Positions 9,189 to 18,900 of a stretch of DNA of 64,000 bases are shown one piece after another. Each line of letters begins with the position of its first letter. Position 1 is the first letter of the stretch. The notes beneath the pieces were generated by a model, which had not been told where the DNA came from, did no database searches, and was given only the letters and a program-made list of their open reading frames with translations. Position numbers and translations under genes: made by a program. The DNA is from CATOSK01 sp963665735 (GTDB lineage Bacteria; Chloroflexota; Dehalococcoidia; Lucifugimonadales; UBA3495): NCBI GenBank assembly GCA_963665735.1, contig OY762444.1, positions 248,001 to 312,000 of the forward strand. Reading direction: 5' to 3'.

Positions 9189-10373
9189 CTATGCGTCTTC
9201 GGCGTTGGCCTCTTCTAGGTATTCTTGGACAATGGGAGTGATGGTTTCGATGAATTTCCGCATCGTTTCCGCCAAGAGATTGCGGAATTGGTCATCGTCC
9301 AAAGAACCGGAACCAAGTTCGACAGCTATTTCCTGGTTACGAATGATTTGCCCCGGGTGGATGGTCATTTCTTTGAGTATTTCGCCCAATTGCGGGTGAC
9401 GACGGTGGACGAACCTAACTGTCGCATTCCACTTGCTTTCGTCGGAATTGGTCTCAGAGGCCAGAAAAAGATCGAACCGATAAGAAACTCCGTGATTGCT
9501 CCAAGGAGGGGTTCGATACCAAAGATTGTAGTAACGGTTCCCAGCGTTGGGGGACCCATTGGCCCGCTGACTTTGCCGATTAGGGCGGATTTCTTCCGGC
9601 AAACTGTGGATTGCGATTTCCGCGGCTTTTCTCAAGAACGGGGTTGCTGGATGGGAGCGGCTCTCTGCGAAGGATGCTCTCAGTTTGGTTGCAAAGCTAC
9701 TCTTGCTCGAACTCCCGCGCTCCTCACTAGAGCCGCCAATCCCGATTTCGTAGGGGTCTGCGGTGGGCAAGGGGATAACGGTAGATGCTTGGACATACAA
9801 GGCTCCGGTTTCGGGGTCGTGGTAAGGAATCAATTGGATGCAGGTGATTATGTCCTTGTCGGCCTGGTCATTTAGCCAGAGGGCGGCGGAAGTTACCTCC
9901 GGGGCAAAGCGGTGGCTGGCCAAGGTGATGCGTTGGCCGTAGTTGAGGGAATTCAGGTCGTCGGCGCCAAGGTGTTCGAGGAGTTTCTGAATGGCGTCAC
10001 CCTCGGATATTTTTTCGTATTCCGCCAATATACCAACCAGTTGTTCGGCGGAGGCTTTTCGGAAATAGCTGGCGTATTTGATGGCCTGCCAATGGGCGTC
10101 GGCGCCGGAGTCGTCGCGTTTGAGTTCGATGATGACCAATTGCCCGTCCGGGTCAACCGCCAGCAGGTCAAGGCGTTCGTTGGTCAGGTCAAAGCCGCTG
10201 AATTCCTTGCCGATAATCAGCAGGTCGTGGCCGAGGATGGAGGGGTTGGCGGCAACCCATTCCTGAATGTCGCGGCGTTCCTGAAAGCCGAGGCGGGCGA
10301 ATTCCACTTCCTCGACGGGCTGGGATTCCCTGGTTTCCGGGTTAATGCGGAACATTTGGGGTTGCGTGGTCAT
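9189..10373 (-). CDS. NucS/DUF91-like PD-(D/E)XK endonuclease domain protein
   Basis: In this 394-residue protein, residues about 25-115 resemble the nuclease domain of NucS/DUF91 proteins: ERRDIQEWVAANPSILG, then RLDLLAVDPDGQLVIIELKRD. The nuclease signature is Asp69 with Glu83-x-Lys85, followed by a QAIKYASYFR helix. The remaining 250 residues are unlike NucS and end in a helical region of DUF4268-like character (a weak resemblance). Third-position GC is high over the N-terminal half and clearly lower from about position 9850 downward, suggesting a mosaic. Function may be DNA repair or defence. It is a lone gene between an SDR gene and glyS. Confidence 0.7.
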   Translation of the reverse strand: MTTQPQMFRINPETRESQPVEEVEFARLGFQERRDIQEWVAANPSILGHDLLIIGKEFSGFDLTNERLDLLAVDPDGQLVIIELKRDDSGADAHWQAIKYASYFRKASAEQLVGILAEYEKISEGDAIQKLLEHLGADDLNSLNYGQRITLASHRFAPEVTSAALWLNDQADKDIITCIQLIPYHDPETGALYVQASTVIPLPTADPYEIGIGGSSEERGSSSKSSFATKLRASFAESRSHPATPFLRKAAEIAIHSLPEEIRPNRQSQRANGSPNAGNRYYNLWYRTPPWSNHGVSYRFDLFLASETNSDESKWNATVRFVHRRHPQLGEILKEMTIHPGQIIRNQEIAVELGSGSLDDDQFRNLLAETMRKFIETITPIVQEYLEEANAEDA

Positions 10374-10453
10374 TGTTGCGCCTTTCGGTCGGTTTGCTCC
10401 GGGCTGGGGGTGGATTCCCGCTTTCGCGGGAGTGACGGTAGTTGGGTCGGGTT

Positions 10454-11773
10454 TTACCAGCCGTGTTCCAGCTTGTCCTGTAAGACGCTGGGGAGTTGAG
10501 TTATGGGAACGCGGTCCTGGCGCATGGTGTCGCGGTCGCGGACGGTAACTTGTTGGTCGTCCAGGGTGTCGAAGTCCACGGTTACGCAGTAGGGGGTGCC
10601 GATTTCGTCCTGGCGGCGGTAGCGGCGGCCGATGCTCTGGGCGTCGTCGTACTGGGCATTGAAGGTGCGCCGCAACAGGTCAAATACCTGGCGGGCGGTG
10701 GGGGTCAGCCGGGAGTTGCGGGACAAGGGCAGGACGGCGACGGTGACCGGGGCCAGCCGGCGGTGCAGCCGCAGCACGGTGCGGGTGGCATTGCCGTCGG
10801 GTTCTTCATCGTAGGAATCCAGCCAGAAAGCCAGGGCGGCCCGGTCAACGCCGCCGGAAGGTTCGATGACGTAGGGGACGAAACGCTCCCGGGTTTCGTC
10901 GTCGAAGTAGGACAGGTCTTCGCCGCTGGCCTGGGAGTGGCGGCCCAGGTCAAAGTCGGTGCGGTCAGCGATGCCTTCCAGTTCGCCCCAACCCCAGGGA
11001 AAACGATACTCGATGTCGTAGGTGTCCTTGGCGTAGTGGGCCAGTTCGTCGCCGGCGTGACGGCGCAGGCGAAGGTTGTCGCTGCGGATGCCCAAGCCCA
11101 CGTACCAATCAAAACGGGCTTGTACCCACCTGTCCAGCCATTCCTCGTCGGCGCCGGGCCGGACGAAAAACTCGACCTCCATCTGCTCAAACTCGCGGGT
11201 GCGGAAGGTGAAGTTGCCGGGGGTAATTTCGTTGCGGAAAGCCTTGCCAATCTGGGCGATGCCGAAGGGCAGCTTTTTGCGGGAGGCGTTTAGGACGTTG
11301 GGGAAGTTGACGAAAATTCCCTGGGCGGTTTCGGGGCGGAGGAAAATTTCGCTGCTGGTTTCTTCCACCGGCCCCATGAAGGTGCGGAACATGAGGTTGA
11401 ACCGGCGGGGTTCGGTTAATTCGCCGCCACATTCGGGGCAACGGTCGGATTCCAGTTGGTCGGCGCGAAAGCGCAGGTGGCAGTTGCGACATTCCACCAG
11501 AGGGTCGGTAAAGTTTTCGACGTGGCCGCTAGCTTCCCAGATTTTGGGGTGCATCAGGATGGCGGAATCCAGGCCAACAACGTCGTCACGGTCGCGGACG
11601 ACGGCGCGCCACCAAGCCTCTTTGACGTTGCGTTTGAGTTCGACGCCAAGGGGGCCGTAGTCGTAGGTGGAGCCAAGGCCGCCGTAGATTTCGCTGCTTT
11701 GGAAGATAAAGCCGCGACGTTTGGAAAGGGAGAGGATTTTGTCCATGTCGGCGTAGGGCAAGGCGCGGGTCAC
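10454..11773 (-). CDS. glyS: Glycyl-tRNA synthetase (dimeric type)
   Basis: This 439-residue class II synthetase charges tRNA-Gly. It has the N-terminal RRGFIFQSSEIYGG and TYDYGPLG, a zinc ribbon (CRNCHLRF with CPECGG), the motif 2 region ITPGNFTFRTREFEQMEVEFF, and the C-terminal anticodon-binding domain (LAPVTVAVLPLSRN). It is the eukaryote/archaeal-like alpha2 form, common in Chloroflexota and Actinobacteria, rather than the alpha2beta2 form. No T-box leader is visible upstream. Confidence 0.96.
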   Translation of the reverse strand: MTRALPYADMDKILSLSKRRGFIFQSSEIYGGLGSTYDYGPLGVELKRNVKEAWWRAVVRDRDDVVGLDSAILMHPKIWEASGHVENFTDPLVECRNCHLRFRADQLESDRCPECGGELTEPRRFNLMFRTFMGPVEETSSEIFLRPETAQGIFVNFPNVLNASRKKLPFGIAQIGKAFRNEITPGNFTFRTREFEQMEVEFFVRPGADEEWLDRWVQARFDWYVGLGIRSDNLRLRRHAGDELAHYAKDTYDIEYRFPWGWGELEGIADRTDFDLGRHSQASGEDLSYFDDETRERFVPYVIEPSGGVDRAALAFWLDSYDEEPDGNATRTVLRLHRRLAPVTVAVLPLSRNSRLTPTARQVFDLLRRTFNAQYDDAQSIGRRYRRQDEIGTPYCVTVDFDTLDDQQVTVRDRDTMRQDRVPITQLPSVLQDKLEHGW

Positions 11774-12099
11774 GGGCGGGCCTCCTGGGGATGGTTGGGG
11801 AGTTGGGTTAGGTTAACAATTACCTTGGGGGATGTAAACCTGGGGGTTGGCCGGGGCGATTGCGTTTAGGTTCTTCCATCGGTGGACCGGAATCACCTGA
11901 GCGTAGTAGGGGCAGGTTTGAAACCTGCCCCTACGGGTTGGGCAGCAATGACGCATTCAAGGCCGACGCCCGCTCCGGCGAGGATTTCTGGATTCCGGCC
12001 TTCGCCGGAATGACGGGTTGGGTGGCGGGAATGACGTTGGGGGCGGGCGGGGTCTTCACCCCCATCCTAACCTTCCCCCGTCAAGGGGGAAGGGATTTT
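11774..12099. repeat. glyS-chlID intergenic region with R3, R1 and R2 repeats
   Basis: There is no gene in these 326 bases. The region carries a perfect R3 palindrome, GGGGCAGGTTTGAAACCTGC with flanks (11906-11934), an R1 copy (11982-12015) and an R2 copy (12057-12099) that abuts the stop codon of the chelatase gene. Confidence 0.6.
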
Positions 12100-14136
12100 C
12101 TAAGCGGAGGCGGTTTCTTCGCGGATGGCGTCGGCGAGGCGGTCGGCGCGCAGGTCGTCCAGTTTCAGGTAGCGGGCGCCCATAGAATCGGCCAGGGGTT
12201 GGGCCAAGCCGAGCTTGATGAAGTCGAGTTCGGTATCCACGACTACGGAGGCAAATTTCTTGTCCTGGAAAAGGGAGGCCATGCCTTGCGCCTCTTGCGA
12301 CGCCAGCGATGCAGGGGAGGAAGCGCCGTCCAGCCCGACGTTGGCGCGCCCATCGGAGAGCAACACCACCAGGGGCAGCACGTTGCGGTCTTTGAGCAGT
12401 TCGGTTTCCAGCACTTCCAGGGCCAGAGAGAGGCCACGGGCCAGGGGAGTGCGCCCGCCGGTGGGCATATCCTGGAGATAGACCTGGGCCAAGTCAACGC
12501 TGTTGGTGGGGGGGAGCAGCAGGTCAGCGCCCACGCCCCGGAAACTGATTAGGCCCACCCGGTCGCGGCGTTGGTAGGCGTCCAGCAGCAGGGACAGGAC
12601 GGCGCCCTTGACCGCCACCATCCGGCGTTGGGCGCCCATCGAGCCGCTGGCGTCCACCACGAACAGCACCAGACTGCCGGTGCGGGTTTCCCGGACTTTT
12701 TCCCGCAAGTCCCAAGGTTCGATAATCAGCCGTCCATCGTCGGACTGGCCGGCGGCGGAGCGGCGGGCCGGCTGTTGGGGAGCGGCGGCGCGCAGAGTGG
12801 CGTCCAGAGCCAAGTCGGAAACCGGCCCGGCGGGAAGGGCGGCGCGGACGTAACGGCCAATGGAGGAACTGCTGACGGTGGTGGCGCGGCGGCCCGAACT
12901 GGGGCGGGCGCGAGTATCGGGAGGTTGCAGTTGAAGGGCCTGGACGGAAAAAGGGTCGCCGGTCTCAAACCACTGGTCTTGAGGCCCGGCGTTTTCGCCC
13001 GACTCCGGTTCGGGGGATTCCGGCGGGTCTAAGTCGGAAGGGTCGCTGTCGGAATCGTTGCGGTCTTCGGGGCTGCGGTCCTGGTCATGGGGTTCCCGCT
13101 GCCGCTGGTGGTCGTCAATCATGGTGTCCAACTGCTCGGTGACCAGGTGGGGCTGCTGGAAGGGGAGCCGGCGTTGGCGGTGGAGCAGGGCCATTTGAGC
13201 TGCTTCGCGCACGTCTTCGACGTTAACCACGGTGCGGCCTTCGTAGGCGGCGATGGTGCTGGCGGTCTTGTACATCACGATGTCGCCCCGCAGCCCGTCC
13301 ACCTGATACTCGGCGCAAATGTCGGTGATGAGGTCAAGGATGTCCTCGGGAACGGTGACTTGGGGCAACAGGTCGCGGCTGCGGAGTAATCGTTCCCGCT
13401 CTTCGGCCTCGGCGTCGTCCCAACGGGATATAAAGGCGTGGGGTTCGGACTCGAAGGAAATGCGGCGGCGGACGACTTCCCGCCGGTCTTGGGGTTCCAG
13501 AGCGCCGTCCACTTCCACCGCCAGACCGAAACGGTCAAGGAGCTGGGGACGCAAATCGCCCTCTTCCGGGTTCATGGTGCCAACCAAGATAAACTCGGCG
13601 GCGTGGCTGACGGAAATGCCCTCCCGTTCCACGTAGTTGCGGCCCATCGCGGCGGCGTCCAGCAGCACGTCAACCAGGTGGTCGTTGAGCAGGTTAACTT
13701 CGTCAATGTAGAGGATGCCCCGATGGGCGGCGGCAATGAGGCCGGGTTCAAAACTCTTGGCGCCGGTCTTGATGGCGGATTCGATGTCCAGGGAACCAAC
13801 CAAGCGGTCTTCGGTGGCGCCAACGGGGAGGTCAACAATCCGCACCTGGTGGTCGGCGGAAAGGGCGGGCGTACCGGGGGTTTCGCAGTATTGGCAAAGG
13901 CCCTGGCGGGATTCCGGGGGGCAACTGTAGGGGCAGCCCTGGATAACGGAGACCTGGGGCAGCAGTGCGGCCAGAGAACGGACGGCGGTGGACTTGGCGG
14001 TGCCTTTCTTGCCGCGAATCAAGACACCGCCGATTTTGGGGTTGATGGTGTTGAGCAGGAGGGCGCGTTTCATCGCCTCCTGCCCAACGATGGCGGTAAA
14101 GGGGAACCAGGGTTCTTTTTGCGGCTCGGGGGTCAA
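12100..14136 (-). CDS. Fused ChlI/ChlD-type chelatase subunit, probably for cobalt chelation with CobN
   Basis: This 678-residue protein joins an AAA+ ATPase (BchI/ChlI-like) to a von Willebrand A domain (BchD/ChlD-like). Walker A is RGKKGTAKST (41-50) and Walker B is ILYIDEVNLL. A Cys-rich loop CPYSCPP...CQYC follows the first helix. An acidic, Pro-rich linker spans roughly 345-390, and the VWA MIDAS motif is DASGSMG. In genomes lacking CobS and CobT, such fusions are thought to power CobN for cobalt insertion. The riboswitch-led B12 block here supports that role over magnesium chelation. It lies 15 bases downstream of cbtA. Confidence 0.88.
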   Translation of the reverse strand: MTPEPQKEPWFPFTAIVGQEAMKRALLLNTINPKIGGVLIRGKKGTAKSTAVRSLAALLPQVSVIQGCPYSCPPESRQGLCQYCETPGTPALSADHQVRIVDLPVGATEDRLVGSLDIESAIKTGAKSFEPGLIAAAHRGILYIDEVNLLNDHLVDVLLDAAAMGRNYVEREGISVSHAAEFILVGTMNPEEGDLRPQLLDRFGLAVEVDGALEPQDRREVVRRRISFESEPHAFISRWDDAEAEERERLLRSRDLLPQVTVPEDILDLITDICAEYQVDGLRGDIVMYKTASTIAAYEGRTVVNVEDVREAAQMALLHRQRRLPFQQPHLVTEQLDTMIDDHQRQREPHDQDRSPEDRNDSDSDPSDLDPPESPEPESGENAGPQDQWFETGDPFSVQALQLQPPDTRARPSSGRRATTVSSSSIGRYVRAALPAGPVSDLALDATLRAAAPQQPARRSAAGQSDDGRLIIEPWDLREKVRETRTGSLVLFVVDASGSMGAQRRMVAVKGAVLSLLLDAYQRRDRVGLISFRGVGADLLLPPTNSVDLAQVYLQDMPTGGRTPLARGLSLALEVLETELLKDRNVLPLVVLLSDGRANVGLDGASSPASLASQEAQGMASLFQDKKFASVVVDTELDFIKLGLAQPLADSMGARYLKLDDLRADRLADAIREETASA

Positions 14137-14151
14137 CGGTTTTCTTTCCTA

Positions 14152-14919
14152 TTACCGCGTTGCTACGCTTTGGCGTGATTCCGCTGGCATGGCCTGGATG
14201 CCGCGTTCCCGGTAGCGGAGGTAGCCGGCGACGCTGAGGCCGATGCCTACCCACAGCAGCAAGTGGCCGATGAGAGCGAAGGTGCGGAACATAATCACCA
14301 AGGACTCCGGCACCCATTCCGGGATGGGGTCGGGGTTGCCGGGGATAAGGATGAAGGCCAGCACCATGACCACGGCGTAGGCAACCAACAGGCCGGCGTA
14401 GCTGAGGAGCCGCTGGATTCCTGCCGCGCCGGACTGGTTGATGGCCTTGGACACCACCACGCCGACGGCAACCAGCACCAGCGAAATAGCGATGAAAAGG
14501 AACTGGAAGCCCTGGCGGGCCAGCAGGGAGGCATCTTCGCCTATGCCCGGGGGATTGAGGGGGTACTTGACCTGGGCCACCAGAGACACGGCCCAGAACC
14601 CCAGGACGGCGGCGATGACCGCCCAAGCCCAAGTATTCCAGCCGGGGGTGGCCAGACGCACCAAGTGATAAAGGCCGGTGAAGATGGCGCCGAAGAGGAC
14701 GCCCAGGACGGCAAGGCCGGCAACCAGGCCGATGCGCTGCTGGCCCAGGCTTATGACGATACCTTCGCCTTCGTCAACTTCGCCGGCTGCTTCGGCGGCG
14801 GCTCCTTCCAGTTCTATGGCCCATTCCATGACCGGGACGTTGAAGACGTTGTAGAACCCGCCGACCAAGAGGCCGACGATGGCGCCCATGACGATGGAAA
14901 CGGCAAGGATGTTTCTCAC
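14152..14919 (-). CDS. cbtA: CbtA-family predicted cobalt transporter subunit
   Basis: This integral membrane protein of about 255 residues has roughly six to seven hydrophobic segments; the first begins RNILAVSIVMGAIVGLLVGG. It matches the CbtA family, predicted cobalt transporters often under B12 riboswitches. The GTG at 14919 is chosen because GGAGG lies seven bases upstream and the membrane protein begins there; the upstream extension is polar and unlikely. cbtB is the gene before it, and the chelatase ATPase gene follows after 15 bases. Confidence 0.85.
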   Translation of the reverse strand: MRNILAVSIVMGAIVGLLVGGFYNVFNVPVMEWAIELEGAAAEAAGEVDEGEGIVISLGQQRIGLVAGLAVLGVLFGAIFTGLYHLVRLATPGWNTWAWAVIAAVLGFWAVSLVAQVKYPLNPPGIGEDASLLARQGFQFLFIAISLVLVAVGVVVSKAINQSGAAGIQRLLSYAGLLVAYAVVMVLAFILIPGNPDPIPEWVPESLVIMFRTFALIGHLLLWVGIGLSVAGYLRYRERGIQAMPAESRQSVATR

Positions 14920-15057
14920 GTTAGAACCTCCGACGGGGAGAGGATGCGGGCGGACAAAAATAATCTGCGGCCCGTTATTGACCGCAGATCGCACCGATTG
15001 TTTCTGCAAGAGTTAGAAGGGGCAGAGGACTGCCCCATCAACACGCCGGGGAGGGGC

Positions 15058-15261
15058 CTAGTGACACATGAAGGCGACGTGGCGGGCGTGGTGGAACACT
15101 TCGTGAACCGCGCCGAGGATGGCGGGGGAGCCGATGGCCGCGCCGTGAACGGAGCCGTCAACGAATCCGACGAAGTAGAGGACAACCGCGCCAAGAAGGA
15201 ACCAGGGGGCCCAGACCGGGGTTTCGCGGGACCGGAGAGCGTTAACAAATAGCGATGCCAT
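15058..15261 (-). CDS. cbtB: CbtB-family small cobalt transporter subunit
   Basis: This 67-residue protein has one transmembrane helix (about 18-36) and a His-rich C-terminal tail, HEVFHHARHVAFMCH, which is the CbtB signature and a plausible cobalt-binding site. GAGGAGAAG precedes the ATG. It lies 138 bases upstream of cbtA on the same strand. A sigma-70-like promoter about 120 bases upstream may serve cbtBA separately from the riboswitch-controlled genes. Confidence 0.88.
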   Translation of the reverse strand: MASLFVNALRSRETPVWAPWFLLGAVVLYFVGFVDGSVHGAAIGSPAILGAVHEVFHHARHVAFMCH

Positions 15262-15383
15262 AAATCTTCTCCTCTGAGATTCGGTCTAGCTGATTTTACG
15301 ATAAAGGAAGGGATTGGGCCAGTGTTTTTCGTATCACCTCTTTCCTGCCGGGGCGGGAAAACGGTTTCCCTTCCGGCGGCGCA

Positions 15384-15412
15384 GTCTAACATTGGGTCGA
15401 AGGCGGTGTCAA
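15384..15412 (-). promoter_or_regulatory. Possible sigma-70 promoter for cbtB-cbtA
   Basis: Reading the minus strand, TTGACA (15407-15412) is followed after 17 bases by TTAGAC (15384-15389). It lies in the 264-base gap before cbtB, which contains no gene or B12-box motif that I can see. Confidence 0.35.
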
Positions 15413-15525
15413 TGACGCCGGGAGTGACGCCGGGCCGGGGACAGTTGCCCCCCGTCCTGGCCTTTTCCAGGTTGCGGGAAAGGCACGGGATTTTTCGGCG
15501 CCGGGCGGCTGATGGGGCGGGCGGG

Positions 15526-15933
15526 TTAACGCTCGACAAAGACGATTCCCTCCCGGCCCACGTAGCGGTCGCGCATCGCCTCAAAAGCCTGGAGTTTTTC
15601 GGGTTGAAAATCGGTGCGTTTTTCGTCGTCGTCCAGCCAGGGGTTGGGGAAGTAGCACCGCACGAGGGTTTCCTCCCAGCCGCGGGAAAAGCGGACGTAG
15701 TAGGATTTCATGTTGCCGTGGCTGTTGGCGACGACGAATTGAACGCCGTCCACGTTTTCCATTTTCAGGTGGAAGTGCCAGTTGTCGGCTTCGATGGTGG
15801 CCCAACCGTTGTGGACTTCGGGTTTTTTGATGCCGTGGGCGTGGTTTTCGCTGACGACTTCGCCGGCCCCGACGACCCACATCATTTGTTCGTTGGTAGC
15901 CAATTCTTCCAGGAGTTCCAAGGTTACTTCCAT
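15526..15933 (-). CDS. Conserved small protein in the cobalamin operon, function unknown
   Basis: This 135-residue soluble protein is rich in aromatic and charged residues (WATIEADNWHFHLKMENVDG, YYVRFSRGWEETLVRCYFPNPW). There is no signal peptide or membrane segment. The alternating HFHL/VQF strands recall ChuX/HutX-type haem-utilisation folds, but that is only a weak resemblance. GGAGGT precedes the ATG at 15933. It starts 55 bases after cobN and precedes cbtBA, so a link to cobalt or corrinoid handling is inferred from position only. Confidence 0.7.
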   Translation of the reverse strand: MEVTLELLEELATNEQMMWVVGAGEVVSENHAHGIKKPEVHNGWATIEADNWHFHLKMENVDGVQFVVANSHGNMKSYYVRFSRGWEETLVRCYFPNPWLDDDEKRTDFQPEKLQAFEAMRDRYVGREGIVFVER

Positions 15934-15988
15934 TCAAGACCTCCTTCCTTAATCAAGGCCAATGTCCGGCGGCGGTTCCATGCCGGCG

Positions 15989-18900
15989 TCATGCCGGACG
16001 GCCTTCCTGCCGGGCTTCCAGGTCGGCTTCCAAGTCGAGGTAAAGCTCTTTCAACTGGTCCAGCAAGTCCGGGGGCGGGTCTTCCCACAAGCCGCGTTCT
16101 ATGGCTTCCAAAAGACGCTCGACGATGCCCCGCAAGGCCCAGGGGTTGCTCTGGCGGAAAAATTCCTGCATTTCCGGGTTGAGGACGTACTCTTCGGTAA
16201 CGTCCTTATACATCCAGTCCTCAATGACCTGGGCGGTGGCGTCGTAGCCGAACATATAGTCAACGGTGGCGGAAAGCTCGAAAGCGCCCTTGTAGCCGTG
16301 GCGTTTCATGGACTCAATCCACTTGGGGTTGACCACGCGGCTGCGAAAGACCCGGCGGGCTTCGTCCTGCAAGTCACGGACGCGGGAACGGGAAGGGTCG
16401 GAACTGTCGCCGAAGAACTGGCGGGGGTTGCGTCCGCTGAGGGCGCGGACGGTGGCAATCATGCCGCCGTGGTACTGCATATAGTCGTCGCTGTCGAAAA
16501 CGTCATGCTCCCGGTTGTCCTGGTTCTTGGCGGCAATGACAATCTGGCTGAACCGGAGGCGAAACTGGTCGCGGGCGTTGACGCCAAAGTCCTGCTGGGT
16601 GTAGGCGTAGCCGCCCCAAGCGGTGTAAACCTCGGCCAGGTCCTGCACCGTTTCCCAATTGCGTTCGTCCAGCACCGGGAGGATGCCGGCGCCGTAGGAA
16701 CCGGGCTTGCTGCCGAAGATGCGGTAAAGGGCGCCGGAAGTTGCGGGTTCGCCATTGGCGGATTCACCGGCGGCGGCACTTTCCCGGTCTTCCAGCAAGT
16801 GCTTGCGGACGTAGTTGTCTTCAGGGGATTCGTCCAGGGACGCCACGGTCTCAATGGCCTGGTCGAGGAGGTAAATCAGATTGGGGAAGGCGTCGCGGAA
16901 GAAACCACTGATGCGGACGGTCACGTCAATGCGGGGGCGGCCCAACTCGGACACGGGGATGATTTCAACGCCGGTGACGCGGCGGCTTTCCTGCTGCCAG
17001 GTGGGACGGACGCCCAACAGGTAGAGAATCTGGGCGATGTCGTCGCCGTGGGTACGCATAGCGGAAGTGCCCCAAACGACGATGCCCACCATTTCGGGGT
17101 AGGCCCCTTCTTCGTCCAGGTATTTTTCCAGCAGTGCGTCACCCAAAGCCTTGCCGACTTCCCACGCGGCGGGGGAGGGCAGGGTCTTGGGGTCAACGGA
17201 GTAGAAGTTGCGCCCGGTGGGAAGGACGTTGGGCATTCCGCGGGTGGGGGAACCGCTGGGGCCGGGGGGAACGAAACGGCCCTCCAAACCCCGGAGCAGG
17301 TTGTCTATTTCGTCGGTGGTCTGCATCAGGGCCGGGAAGATGGATTCGGTGGCGTAGGCCAGGACGCGCTGGGTTTGGGCGTCGGGCCGGCCCAGCACAT
17401 CGGCCACCACAGCCGCGACTTTATCACCGGGGAAACCCTGTTCCTGGAGTTGGGACAAACATCGGCGGCACAAGGTTTCCAGCCGTTCCAGCACGTCGCC
17501 GACGCTGCGGACAGGGGAATCCGGGTCTAGGGACTGCAAGGCGTCGGGGACGGCGCCGTTCAGGGGTTGGGCCGGGTCGTCCATAAGTTGGGAGTAATCC
17601 AGCCCAAACGCCTCGGCGATGGAACGGCGGAGACTGGGGATTCCTCCCACGTCCAGCCGGGTCAGGGCGGACATGAGGCCAACCAGGTGTTCCTCGCCGG
17701 GAGGTTCGCCTAAAGTGTGCAATCCGTCTTTAATCTGGGCGTCCTTGATTTCGCAAAGGTAGCCGTCAATTTCCAGCATGAACTCGCCGAAATCGTCGGG
17801 CTGGGCGTCAACGCCCAAGTCCCGGTGGAGTTCGGCCTGCTGCACCATGTCCCAAATCTGGCTTTCCAGCATGGGCAGCTTGCCGGGGTCGAGGGTCTGG
17901 CACTGGTAATGCTCATCCATGAGCTGTTCCAGCTTGGCAATGTCGCCGTAGCTGTCGGCGGTGGTCATGGGCGGTATGAGGTGGTCAATGATGGCGGCGT
18001 GGGTGCGGCGCTTGGCCTGGGTGCCTTCGCCGGGGTTATTGATAATGAAGGGGTAGAAAAGGGGCAAGTCCTGGAGGGCGACTTCGGGATAGCAGGCTTG
18101 GGAAAGGCCGATGCCCTTGCCGGGCAGCCATTCCAGGGTGCCGTGCTTGCCGACGTGAATCATGGCGTCGGCCCCGAATACGTCGCGAATCCAGCGGTAA
18201 TAGGCGATGTAATGATGGGTGGGAGTCAAGTCGGGGCTGTGGTAGATGGATATGGGATGTTCGCCAAAGCCACGGGGCGGTTGGAGGCCGACAAAGACGT
18301 TGCCGAGTTGCAGGCCGGCAATGGCCAGAGAGTCCTGAGTGCGGTAAACGTGGCCGGGAGGTTCGCCCCAGGAATCGAAAAGTTCTTGCTGAACGGAGTC
18401 GGGGAAGTCCTGGAACCAGCCCCGGTACTGGCGGGCGGTAACGTGGCCGGCGGCAAGGCGCAGTTGCTCTTCGGTCAGGGAATCCCGGTCGTTGCTGCAA
18501 CGCTCGATGATGCGGTGTACCAGTTCATCGCCGTCGGGGGGGATGTCATCAACGTGGTAGCCGGCGCGTTGCAGGGCGTTGAGGAGGTTGACCACCGAGG
18601 CGGGGGTGTCCAGACCCACGGCGTTGCCGATGCGGGCGTCCTTGGTGGGGTAGTTGGACATGATGATGGCGACGCGCTTGTCGGCGTTGGCCTTGCGGCG
18701 TAGATTGGCCCACTTGGCGGCTAGGCGGGCGAGCAGGTCAACGCGGTCGGGCTGGGCCTCGTAGCGTTGCAGGCGGTTGGACACCAAGCCGGCGTTGTCT
18801 GACAGGGCGGTTGGCCCGGCACTCCGCAGGGCGGGGGAGGCGGTTTCCTGCTTGAAGGATATGGGAACGGAGATAATGCGCCCGTCAAATTCGGGGAGGG

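Noticed and set aside
11774..12099. T-box leader for glyS
   Set aside because: No T-box consensus or specifier stem-loop is visible; the region holds only repeats.
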